Below are positions 1 through 5,267 of a stretch of DNA of 5,267 bases, piece by piece; within the stretch, counting starts at the first letter, position 1; every line of letters begins with the position of its first letter. The DNA comes from Streptomyces lilacinus (GTDB lineage Bacteria; Actinomycetota; Actinomycetes; Streptomycetales; Streptomycetaceae), in contig KL569407.1 in assembly GCA_000715685.1 (NCBI GenBank), positions 39,348-44,614 of the forward strand, read 5' to 3'. Position numbers and translations under genes: made by a program. The notes beneath the pieces were generated by a model that saw only the letters and a list, made by a program, of their open reading frames with translations, was not told the DNA's origin and did not search any database.

Positions 1-555
1 CACGACGGCCCGCTCGGCGCGCATCAGCCGCAGACCCCGTCGTACGAGCGTCGGCACCGGCTTGCGGGCCTCGCGCAGGTCGCGCAGCAGCCGCCGGCGG
101 AACGTCGTCGAGGGCCGGCCCCGCAGGCACAGCGCGTCCGCGAGGTGTCCCAGATCACGGCACCGCTCGATGATGTCGGCGGCGAAGATGCCCTCGGCGA
201 TGAACACCTGGGTCCGGCCGATGTCCAACGTGCCCTCGCCGACCCGCGAGCTGGTGGAGATGTCGTACACCGGCACGCCCGTGCGTCCCGTGCGGCACAG
301 CGCGTCGATCGCCGCCACGGCGGCCTCCGCGTCCCACGACAGCGGCGAGTCCCAGTCCGTCTCGTCGCTGTCCGGGAGCAGCGGCAGCGTCGGGTCGTGC
401 CCCTCCTTGTAGAAGTCGTCGAGGTTGAGCACGGGCAGCCCGGTACGGGCGGCGAGGGACGACTTTCCGGAGCCGGACGGACCGGTGAGCAGGATGACGC
501 GCGCGGAGGACAGGTGGGAGGTCACGGGACACCAGTGTGAGGCATTCCGCCGCAT
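1..555 (-). CDS. Uridine kinase-like P-loop NTPase (3' end beyond window)
   Basis: Reading leftward, 185 codons are open to the window edge; the C-terminus is missing, probably only a few tens of residues if it has the usual length of about 200-210. A Walker A P-loop, GPSGSGKSS, lies at residues 25-33 with K31 and S32 placed for ATP phosphate and Mg binding. It is followed by LDDFYK (45-50), the acidic motif typical of uridine/cytidine kinase-like proteins, and by FIAEGIFA (118-125), a likely Walker B-type strand. The basic segment around 146-163 (RGRPSTTFRRRLLRDLRE) fits the lid region of this family. The likely role is cytoplasmic ATP-dependent phosphorylation of a nucleoside or similar small molecule, but the substrate cannot be read from the sequence and it is not the canonical udk type. 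The start is uncertain: ATG at 555 has AGGGGG 7 nt upstream, while in-frame GTG at 525 has no Shine-Dalgarno but sits closer to the conserved domain. It is divergent from the secreted-protein gene. Confidence 0.85.
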   Translation of the reverse strand, partial: MRRNASHWCPVTSHLSSARVILLTGPSGSGKSSLAARTGLPVLNLDDFYKEGHDPTLPLLPDSDETDWDSPLSWDAEAAVAAIDALCRTGRTGVPVYDISTSSRVGEGTLDIGRTQVFIAEGIFAADIIERCRDLGHLADALCLRGRPSTTFRRRLLRDLREARKPVPTLVRRGLRLMRAERAVV

Positions 556-567
556 GGGGGATCCCCC
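556..567 (-). promoter_or_regulatory. Palindrome overlapping the ribosome-binding site of the kinase gene
   Basis: GGGGGATCCCCC is a perfect 12-bp palindrome directly abutting the ATG at 555. Read on the minus strand, its left half is the Shine-Dalgarno-like AGGGGG, so in RNA the ribosome-binding purines can pair with the cytosines before the start codon (4 G-C pairs around a GAUC loop). This could dampen translation or serve as a protein-binding site. Either role is an inference; the palindrome itself is directly visible. Confidence 0.35.
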
Positions 568-644
568 TGGGTCGCGGCGTGCGCGCACAGTAGTGGAGCC
601 GCTACGTTGCGTTGTCGATCCAACCCTTCTCACGGCAGGTGGTC

Positions 645-1070
645 ATGGCCTCCCAAGCACGTCACGCACGCACAGCGACCCCTCCTCCGCCGCGTCGGCG
701 CATGCTGACGCGCCTCGGGCTGACCGTCTCCGCGGGCGCGGCGCTCGTCGCGGGCGGCGCGACGGCGGCGAGCGCGAACCCGCAGGCGCCGCGGGCCGAG
801 TTCGGCCGCACGGACCTCGGGGCGGCGTTCGCCGGTACCGGCATCGCGGTGGAGAAGTCGGTGGAGGGGCTCGCTCCGGTGGTGAAGTCCTTCAAGTACC
901 ACCCGCTCGCGGCCACCCCCGTGGACCCGCTGAACAACGGCGCCCGCATCCAGCCCGGCGACTTCAAGCCGGTCGGCACCCAGGCCGTGACGTCCCCCGT
1001 CACCAACCGGGGGCAGGTCGGGGACCTGCCGCTGGTCGGCCAGGCCCTGGGCGTGCTGCCGGGCAACTGA
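645..1070 (+). CDS. Small secreted protein of unknown function
   Basis: The 141-residue product starts at ATG 645, with a GGCAGG-type Shine-Dalgarno about 6 nt upstream. A more distal in-frame TTG at 612 and an internal ATG at 702 are less likely starts. Residues 1-20 are basic and proline-rich (PPPPRRR at 13-19). A hydrophobic stretch follows at about 22-40, ending in ASA|N, so signal peptidase I cleavage is predicted after A44, leaving a mature protein of about 97 residues. The mature part has no cysteine, no transmembrane segment and no enzyme motif that I recognise. It is rich in Gly, Pro, Val and Ala, with short related phrases (VDPLNNG, FKPVGTQAVTSPVT, DLPLVGQALGVLPG). I recall similar small exported proteins from Streptomyces that carry uninformative names. 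No function is assigned. The gene is divergent from the kinase and convergent with the ALDH operon. Confidence 0.8.
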   Translation: MASQARHARTATPPPPRRRMLTRLGLTVSAGAALVAGGATAASANPQAPRAEFGRTDLGAAFAGTGIAVEKSVEGLAPVVKSFKYHPLAATPVDPLNNGARIQPGDFKPVGTQAVTSPVTNRGQVGDLPLVGQALGVLPGN

Positions 1071-1094
1071 GCGGGACGCACGGAGTGCGACGCC

Positions 1095-1130
1095 ACGAGG
1101 GCGGCTCCCCGGTCGGGGAGCCGCCCTCGT
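1095..1130. terminator. Symmetric hairpin, likely bidirectional terminator
   Basis: A perfect 16-bp stem (1095-1110 paired with 1115-1130) closes a 4-nt loop GGTC. It lies 24 nt after the stop of the secreted-protein gene and 19 nt beyond the stop of the convergent ALDH-like gene, so it can serve both. There is no T-tract on either side, which is common for strong hairpin terminators in high-GC actinobacteria. The sequence CGTACGCGTACG at 1128-1139, itself a 12-bp palindrome, overlaps its right foot. Confidence 0.8.
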
Positions 1131-1149
1131 ACGCGTACGGCGGGGTGTC

Positions 1150-2034
1150 TCAATAGGACGAGCCGCCCGCGCCCAGCGAACCCGTGGGGTGCCAGACGGT
1201 CTTCGTCTCCAGGAAGGCCGTCAGGCGCTTGGTGCCGGGGTCGGCGGACCAGTCCACAGGCTGTGGACGGACGACGCGCTTGAGGTTGTCGGCCGCGGCG
1301 ACCTCCAGGGCCTTCGCGAGCTCCGCGTCGGCACCGGCCAGGTCGATCGCGTTGACGTCCTGGTGCGCGGCGACCGACGGGAAGATCTCCGCCGCCTTGC
1401 CGGACAGGATGTTGACCACACCGCCGGGCACGTCGGAGGTGGCGAGCACCTCGCCCAGCGACAGGGCCGGCAGCGGCGCCTTCTCCGAGGCGACCACCAC
1501 GACCGTGCTGCCGCCCGCGATCACCGGGGCGATCACGGACACCAGGCCCAGGAGCGAGGACTCCTGCGGCGCGACGACCGCCACGACACCGGTCGGCTCG
1601 GGGGAGGAGACGTTGAAGAACGGCCCGGCCACGGGGTTGGTGCCCCCGACGACCTGAGCGATCTTGTCGGTCCAGCCCGCGTACCAGACCCAGCGGTCGA
1701 TCGCGGCGTCCACCTGCGCGGCGGCCTTGGACTTCGACAGCCCCTCGGCGTCCGCCACCTCGGCGACGAACTGGTCGCGGCGGCCCTCGAGCATCTCGGC
1801 GACGCGGTAGAGGATCTGGCCGCGGTTGTACGCGGTCGCGCCCGACCAGCCGCCGAACGCCTTGCGCGCCGCCACGATGGCGTCACGGGCGTCCTTGCGG
1901 GAGGACAGCGGGGCGTTGGCGAGCCACTTGCCCTTGGAGTCGGTCACCTCGTACACCCGCCCGCTCTCGGACCGGGGGAACTTGCCCCCGACGAACAGCT
2001 TGTAGGTCTTGAAGACGCTGAGTCGCTCAGACAT
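1150..2034 (-). CDS. Truncated, non-catalytic aldehyde dehydrogenase-like protein (ALDH16 C-terminal-domain type)
   Basis: The 294-residue product aligns with the first half of the ALDH fold: YKLFVGGKF (11-19), AARKAFGGWSG (55-65), WYAGWTDKI (117-125), PTGVVAVVAP (147-156) and DVPGGVVNILSG (201-212). It then skips the catalytic domain and ends in a likely beta-flap segment (about 250-283). Key residues are gone: WNFP is replaced by QESS (157-160), the cofactor-binding Lys of KPAE by V181, and the GSTxxG nucleotide loop by GADAEL (234-239). The ELGGK glutamate and GQxCxAG cysteine are absent, and the protein contains no cysteine at all. It therefore cannot be a working ALDH and is probably structural or regulatory. 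Start ATG 2034 has GGAGG 9 nt upstream and lies in the overlap ATGTCTGA with the end of the intact ALDH gene, implying translational coupling. The frame is open for 38 codons further upstream, but that part reads as a shadow of the ALDH gene. It is not a recent pseudogene: the frame is clean and conserved-looking throughout. Confidence 0.88.
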   Translation of the reverse strand: MSERLSVFKTYKLFVGGKFPRSESGRVYEVTDSKGKWLANAPLSSRKDARDAIVAARKAFGGWSGATAYNRGQILYRVAEMLEGRRDQFVAEVADAEGLSKSKAAAQVDAAIDRWVWYAGWTDKIAQVVGGTNPVAGPFFNVSSPEPTGVVAVVAPQESSLLGLVSVIAPVIAGGSTVVVVASEKAPLPALSLGEVLATSDVPGGVVNILSGKAAEIFPSVAAHQDVNAIDLAGADAELAKALEVAAADNLKRVVRPQPVDWSADPGTKRLTAFLETKTVWHPTGSLGAGGSSY

Positions 2035-3457
2035 CGAGGTAGGCCTCCAGACCGTGGCGACCGCCCTCGCGGCCGAAGCCCGACTCCTTGTAGCCGCCGA
2101 AGGGCGAGGTCGGGTCGAACTTGTTGAACGTGTTCGCCCACACGACACCGGCGCGCAGCTTGCTCGCCACGGCCAGCATCCGGGAGCCCTTCTCCGTCCA
2201 GATGCCGGCCGACAGGCCGTACTGGCTGTTGTTCGCCTTGGCGACGGCCTCGGCGGGCGTACGGAAGGTCAGCACGGACAGCACCGGGCCGAAGATCTCC
2301 TCGCGGGCGATCCGGTGGGCCTGCGTGACGTTCGTGAAGAGCGTCGGCGCGAACCAGTAGCCGGCGCTCGGCAGCTCGCAGGCCGGCGCCCAGCGCTCGG
2401 CGCCCTCGGCCTCGCCGCTGTCGGCGAGCGCGGTGATGCGGGCCAGCTGCTCGGCGGAGTTGATCGCGCCGACGTCGGTGTTCTTGTCGAGCGGGTCGCC
2501 CACGCGCAGCGTCGACATCCGGCGCTTGAGCGCGTCGAGCAGCTCGTCCTGGATCGACTCCTGGACCAGGAGGCGGGAGCCCGCGCAGCAGACCTGGCCC
2601 TGGTTGAAGAAGATGCCGTTGACGATGCCCTCGACGGCCTGGTCGATCGGCGCGTCGTCGAAGACGATGTTGGCGCCCTTGCCGCCCAGCTCGAGCGTCA
2701 GCTTCTTGTCCGTACCGGCGACGGTACGGGCGATCTGCTTGCCGACGGCGGTGGAGCCGGTGAAGGCCACCTTGTCGACGCCCTCGTGGCCGACGAGCGC
2801 GGCACCGGTCGAGCCGTCGCCCGTCAGGATGTTGACGACGCCCTTCGGCAGACCCGCCTGGCGGCAGATGTCCGCGAAGAACAGCGCGGAGAGCGGGGTC
2901 GTCTCCGCCGGCTTCAGCACGACCGTGTTGCCCGCGGCCAGCGCCGGGGCGATCTTCCACGCCAGCATCAGCAGCGGGAAGTTCCACGGGATGACCTGGC
3001 CGGCCACGCCCAGCGGGCGCGGGTTCGGGCCGAAGCCCGCGTGGTCGAGCTTGTCGGCCCAGCCCGCGTAGTAGAAGAAGTGCGCCGCGACCAGCGGGAG
3101 GTCCGCGTCGCGCGTCTCCTTGATCGGCTTGCCGTTGTCGAGGGTCTCGAGAACGGCGAGCTCGCGGCTGCGCTCCTGGATGATCCGCGCGATGCGGAAG
3201 AGGTACTTGGCGCGCTCGGAACCCGGCAGCGCCGACCACTTCTCGAAAGCCTTGCGGGCGGCCTTCACCGCCGCGTCGACGTCCTCGGCGGACGCCTGCG
3301 CGACCTCGGAGAGCACCTCCTCGGTCGACGGCGAGACGGTCTTGAAGACCTTCCCGCCCGTCGCCTCGCGGAACTCGCCGTCGATGAACAGCCCGTAGGA
3401 CGGCGCGATGTCGACGACCGCGCGCGACTCCGGCGCGGGTGCGTATTCAAAAGCCAT
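2027..3457 (-). CDS. NAD(P)-dependent aldehyde dehydrogenase
   Basis: The 476-residue product is close to the usual length of about 480-500 for the ALDH superfamily and has all hallmark motifs in order: WNFP (158-161, oxyanion Asn159), KPAE (182-185), the nucleotide loop GSTAVG (234-239), ELGGK (256-260, general base E256), GQVCCAG (287-293, nucleophile predicted C290), EEIFGP (387-392, E388 at the nicotinamide-ribose contact) and PFGGYKESGFGRE (452-464). It oxidises an aldehyde to the carboxylate in the cytoplasm. Its place directly after deoC makes acetaldehyde the likeliest substrate, which is an inference. Start ATG 3457 follows the deoC stop by 2 nt, with a GGTGGA Shine-Dalgarno inside the end of deoC, and its own stop overlaps the start of the ALDH-like gene. 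The catalytic region resembles the N-terminal part of bacterial ALDH16. No damage is seen. Confidence 0.96.
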   Translation of the reverse strand: MAFEYAPAPESRAVVDIAPSYGLFIDGEFREATGGKVFKTVSPSTEEVLSEVAQASAEDVDAAVKAARKAFEKWSALPGSERAKYLFRIARIIQERSRELAVLETLDNGKPIKETRDADLPLVAAHFFYYAGWADKLDHAGFGPNPRPLGVAGQVIPWNFPLLMLAWKIAPALAAGNTVVLKPAETTPLSALFFADICRQAGLPKGVVNILTGDGSTGAALVGHEGVDKVAFTGSTAVGKQIARTVAGTDKKLTLELGGKGANIVFDDAPIDQAVEGIVNGIFFNQGQVCCAGSRLLVQESIQDELLDALKRRMSTLRVGDPLDKNTDVGAINSAEQLARITALADSGEAEGAERWAPACELPSAGYWFAPTLFTNVTQAHRIAREEIFGPVLSVLTFRTPAEAVAKANNSQYGLSAGIWTEKGSRMLAVASKLRAGVVWANTFNKFDPTSPFGGYKESGFGREGGRHGLEAYLDV

Positions 3458-3459
3458 GG

Positions 3460-4452
3460 TCAGTCCACCGTCACGTAGTCGGGACCGGAGTAGCGGCCGG
3501 TGCTCAGCTTCTGGCGCTGCATCAGCAGGTCGTTGAGCAGGCTGGAGGCACCGAAGCGGAACCACTCGTTGGTCAGCCACTCCTCGCCCACGGTCTCGTT
3601 GACCAGCACCAGGAACTTCATCGCGTCCTTGGTCGTACGGATGCCGCCCGCCGGCTTCACGCCGACCTGCACGCCCGTCGTGTCGCGGAAGTCGCGCACG
3701 GCCTCCAGCATCAGCAGGGTGTTCGCCGGGGTGGCGTTCACCGCGACCTTGCCGGTCGACGTCTTGATGAAGTCGGCGCCGGCCAGCATGCCCAGCCAGG
3801 AGGCGCGGCGGATGTTGTCGTACGTCGACAGCTCGCCGGTCTCGAAGATGACCTTCAGTCGGGCCGCCGTGCCGTCCTGCCTGCGGCAGGCTTCCTTGAC
3901 GGCCTTGATCTCCTCGAAGACGGAGAGGTAGCGGCCGGCCAGGAACGCGCCGCGGTCGATCACCATGTCGATCTCGTCCGCGCCCGCGGCGACGGCGTCG
4001 ATCGTGTCGGCGAGCTTCACCGGCAGGGCGGCGCGCCCGGCCGGGAAGGCGGTGGCGACGGAGGCGACCTTCACCTCGGAGCCCCGCAGGGACTCGGCGG
4101 CCGTGGCCACCATGTCGGGGTAGACACAGATCGCGGCGGTGCGCGGGGTGTCGCGGTCGGTCGGGTCCGGGTTGAGGGCCTTGGCGCACAGCGCCCGGAC
4201 CTTGCCGGGGGTGTCCGCGCCCTCCAGAGTCGTCAGGTCGATCATCGAGATCGCCAGGTCGATGGCGTACGCCTTCGCCGTCGTCTTGATCGAGCGGGTG
4301 CCCAGCGCCGCGGCGCGGGCCTCCAGCCCGACCGGGTCGACGCCCGGGAGGCCGTGCAGGAAGCGGCGCAGCGCCCCGTCGGAGGCGGTCACGTCCGCCA
4401 TCGATGCGAGTCGCTCTGCGGCTTCGTTGCCGTTTGAGGGAACAGTGGACAT
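3460..4452 (-). CDS. deoC: Deoxyribose-phosphate aldolase
   Basis: The 330-residue class I aldolase cleaves 2-deoxy-D-ribose-5-phosphate to D-glyceraldehyde-3-phosphate and acetaldehyde, the last step of deoxynucleoside catabolism, in the cytoplasm. The Schiff-base lysine is K230 in ADFIKTSTGK (226-235). The second active-site lysine is K266 in GVKPAGGIRT (264-273), and the catalytic aspartate is D162 in DEIDMVID (159-166). By motif alignment these correspond to K167, K201 and D102 of the E. coli enzyme. FRFGASSLL (299-307) forms the phosphate-binding end. It is longer than the 259-residue E. coli enzyme, mainly through about 60 N-terminal residues, and is nearer the animal enzyme in length. 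ATG 4452 is preferred over the upstream extension to 4488 because that part covers the promoter-like region; the Shine-Dalgarno (GGTGA) is weak. It is the first gene of the deoC-ALDH-ALDH-like operon. Confidence 0.97.
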   Translation of the reverse strand: MSTVPSNGNEAAERLASMADVTASDGALRRFLHGLPGVDPVGLEARAAALGTRSIKTTAKAYAIDLAISMIDLTTLEGADTPGKVRALCAKALNPDPTDRDTPRTAAICVYPDMVATAAESLRGSEVKVASVATAFPAGRAALPVKLADTIDAVAAGADEIDMVIDRGAFLAGRYLSVFEEIKAVKEACRRQDGTAARLKVIFETGELSTYDNIRRASWLGMLAGADFIKTSTGKVAVNATPANTLLMLEAVRDFRDTTGVQVGVKPAGGIRTTKDAMKFLVLVNETVGEEWLTNEWFRFGASSLLNDLLMQRQKLSTGRYSGPDYVTVD

Positions 4453-4464
4453 GGTCACCGGATG

Positions 4465-4493
4465 AGCATATCTACGCGCGTAGCGCATGTCAT
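4465..4493 (-). promoter_or_regulatory. Candidate deoC operon promoter with operator palindrome
   Basis: On the minus strand a -35-like ATGACA (4493-4488, 5 of 6 to TTGACA) and a -10-like TATGCT (4470-4465, 4 of 6) are separated by exactly 17 nt. The spacer contains the perfect 12-bp palindrome CTACGCGCGTAG (4472-4483). A repressor bound there would block RNA polymerase, a usual arrangement for an inducible catabolic operon. Transcription would start about 5 nt before the deoC ATG, giving a very short leader, which agrees with its weak Shine-Dalgarno. The repressor is not encoded in the window and I do not recognise the motif as belonging to a known family. Confidence 0.5.
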
Positions 4494-4595
4494 CCCCCCG
4501 GGCTTGATCAACTCCGCTGGCGCCGGTACGGGTTCCGTTTTACGCCCCTGCCAGGGCCCGTCCCGCCCCGCCCCCTCACCTCTCGTCCCGTGAGG

Positions 4596-4601
4596 CACAA
4601 T
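4596..4601 (+). promoter_or_regulatory. Candidate -10 element for a leaderless transcript of the PH-domain gene
   Basis: CACAAT matches the -10 consensus at 4 of 6 positions and ends 7 nt before ATG 4609, so initiation would fall at or next to the start codon. No Shine-Dalgarno is present in the intervening CTGCCCC. This geometry is the usual signature of leaderless mRNAs in actinobacteria. No good -35 hexamer is visible 16-19 nt upstream. Confidence 0.4.
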
Positions 4602-4608
4602 CTGCCCC

Positions 4609-5229
4609 ATGACGAGCTCCCCTGAGGCACCGGACGCCGCCGAGCGGTCCTACCGCTCTCCCGCGGGCATCGCCGGAGGCGTACTGCTGCTCGGCCTGGC
4701 CGCCTGGCTGGGCGGCGACGCGATGCTGCGCGGCAAGGGCAACACGCCGTGGCTCGCGCTGGCGGGGCTGCTGTTCGTGGTGCCGCTGATCATCGCCTTC
4801 ACGCTGCGGCCGGCGGTGTGGGCGGGGCGGGACCGGTTGCTGGTGCGGAATCCCTTCCGCACGATCACGCTGCCGTGGGCGTGCGTGGAGGGGGTACGGG
4901 CCGGGTACTCCAGCGAGGTGTTCGCCGCGGGCGGGGCGAAGTACCAGCTCTGGGCCATTCCGGTGTCGCTGCGCCAGCGGAAGCGGGCGGCGCGGGCCGC
5001 GGCGCGGGACGCGGCCACCGATGTGACGGGGCGGGCGTCCGCGACCGCGTCGGGCGGGCCCGTTCGGTCGCCGTCCGACCAGGCGGTCGCGGATCTGCGC
5101 GAGCTCGCGGAGCGGGGTGCTGCGCGGGAGGGGGCGCAGGGGGTGCCTTCTGTTCGGTGGGCGTACGAGTTGCTGGTGCCGTCCGGTGTTGGGCTGGTGC
5201 TGCTGGGGGCCCTTGCTGCGATTGGCTGA
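4609..5229 (+). CDS. PH-domain-containing membrane protein
   Basis: The 206-residue product has two predicted membrane segments (about 20-38 and 47-66). A bacterial PH-like domain follows at about 67-121, recognised by RDRLLVRNPFRTITLPW (74-90) and a closing strand with YQLWAIPV (112-119), the pattern of the actinobacterial PH domain family bPH_6. Next come a very basic helical stretch (121-133), a low-complexity Ala/Gly/Ser linker to about 155, an acidic/basic helix (158-174) and a third membrane segment (about 187-205). The biochemical role of this family is unknown; these are envelope proteins and the PH domain most likely faces the cytoplasm. ATG 4609 is chosen because the membrane segments follow soon after and no better start exists. 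There is no Shine-Dalgarno. It is divergent from deoC and shows no obvious functional link with it. Confidence 0.87.
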   Translation: MTSSPEAPDAAERSYRSPAGIAGGVLLLGLAAWLGGDAMLRGKGNTPWLALAGLLFVVPLIIAFTLRPAVWAGRDRLLVRNPFRTITLPWACVEGVRAGYSSEVFAAGGAKYQLWAIPVSLRQRKRAARAAARDAATDVTGRASATASGGPVRSPSDQAVADLRELAERGAAREGAQGVPSVRWAYELLVPSGVGLVLLGALAAIG

Positions 5230-5245
5230 CCGCCGGTGGGGGGTG

Positions 5246-5267
5246 CCCGCGCCTTCGGCGCGGGTTT
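5246..5267 (+). terminator. Intrinsic terminator after the PH-domain gene
   Basis: An 8-bp G/C stem (5246-5253 paired with 5257-5264) closes a TTC loop and is followed by TTT at the window edge, so the T-tract may continue outside. It begins 17 nt after the stop codon at 5229. Confidence 0.8.

Noticed and set aside
556..644. Promoters for the divergent kinase and secreted-protein genes
   Set aside because: TACGTT at 603-608 (plus) and TACTGT (minus) resemble -10 elements, but neither has a convincing -35 partner at proper spacing, so no feature is called.
1252..1268. GTCCACAG-G-CTGTGGAC inverted repeat resembling paired DnaA boxes
   Set aside because: It lies inside the coding sequence of the ALDH-like gene, each half matches TTGTCCACA at only 7 of 9 positions, and there is no cluster of further boxes.
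1189..2127. Plus-strand open frame antisense to the ALDH-like gene
   Set aside because: It has a low-complexity Arg/Gly/Asp composition and no plausible domain; the minus-strand frame carries the ALDH signature.
2027..2148. Programmed frameshift fusing the two ALDH-type genes into one ALDH16 protein
   Set aside because: The downstream frame is open across the junction, but no slippery heptamer or stimulatory structure is evident, and the downstream gene has its own ATG and a good GGAGG; coupled re-initiation explains it better.
2009..3478. Long plus-strand open frame (489 codons) antisense to the ALDH gene
   Set aside because: It has an Arg/Gly/Val/Leu-rich composition with no domain or signal, and mirrors the codon periodicity of the real gene on the other strand; a usual shadow in high-GC DNA.
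3876..3890. CCTGCC/GGCAGG inverted repeat in deoC
   Set aside because: It is a short dyad within a well-conserved coding region, explained by codon choice, with no T-tract or regulatory context.
2027..4189. Continuous 720-codon minus-strand frame joining part of deoC to the ALDH
   Set aside because: Only the part from ATG 3457 onward is ALDH; the upstream extension is an out-of-frame reading of deoC, whose own frame is intact to its stop at 3460.
3439..4437. Plus-strand open frame of 332 codons antisense to deoC
   Set aside because: Its composition is shadow-like (Gly, Arg, Val, His, Gln) with no recognisable motif, and deoC is unambiguous on the minus strand.

Overview
The window is high-GC DNA with strong codon bias toward G/C in third positions, alanine- and arginine-rich proteins and short intergenic gaps. 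This fits an actinobacterium, most likely Streptomyces or a close relative; the genus is an inference from style and gene content, not from a marker gene.

Layout, left to right. (1) A P-loop uridine kinase-like protein on the minus strand runs off the left edge. (2) A divergent gene on the plus strand encodes a small Sec-exported protein of unknown function. (3) A strong symmetric hairpin separates it from the convergent operon that follows. (4) A three-gene minus-strand operon reads deoC (deoxyribose-phosphate aldolase), a full-length aldehyde dehydrogenase, and a short aldehyde dehydrogenase-like protein. Its genes are 2 nt apart and then overlap by 8 nt. (5) A 156-nt divergent intergenic region carries a candidate deoC promoter/operator on one strand and a candidate leaderless promoter on the other. 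(6) A plus-strand PH-domain membrane protein is followed by an intrinsic terminator at the right edge. No RNA genes, CRISPR arrays, insertion sequences or gene-free stretches over 300 bases were seen.

How the genes fit together. DeoC cleaves 2-deoxyribose-5-phosphate to glyceraldehyde-3-phosphate and acetaldehyde, and the intact dehydrogenase is well placed to oxidise the acetaldehyde to acetate. The uridine kinase-like gene adds a possible nucleoside-salvage theme to the neighbourhood.

The most interesting point is the third operon gene. It is a 294-residue ALDH fold that stops before the catalytic domain, has no cysteine at all and has lost the usual NAD-contact residues. Together with the intact ALDH just upstream (476 + 294 = 770 residues), it matches the architecture of ALDH16, in which a catalytic ALDH is fused to a non-catalytic ALDH-like C-terminal domain. 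The operon therefore looks like a split, two-subunit version of ALDH16 tied to DeoC.
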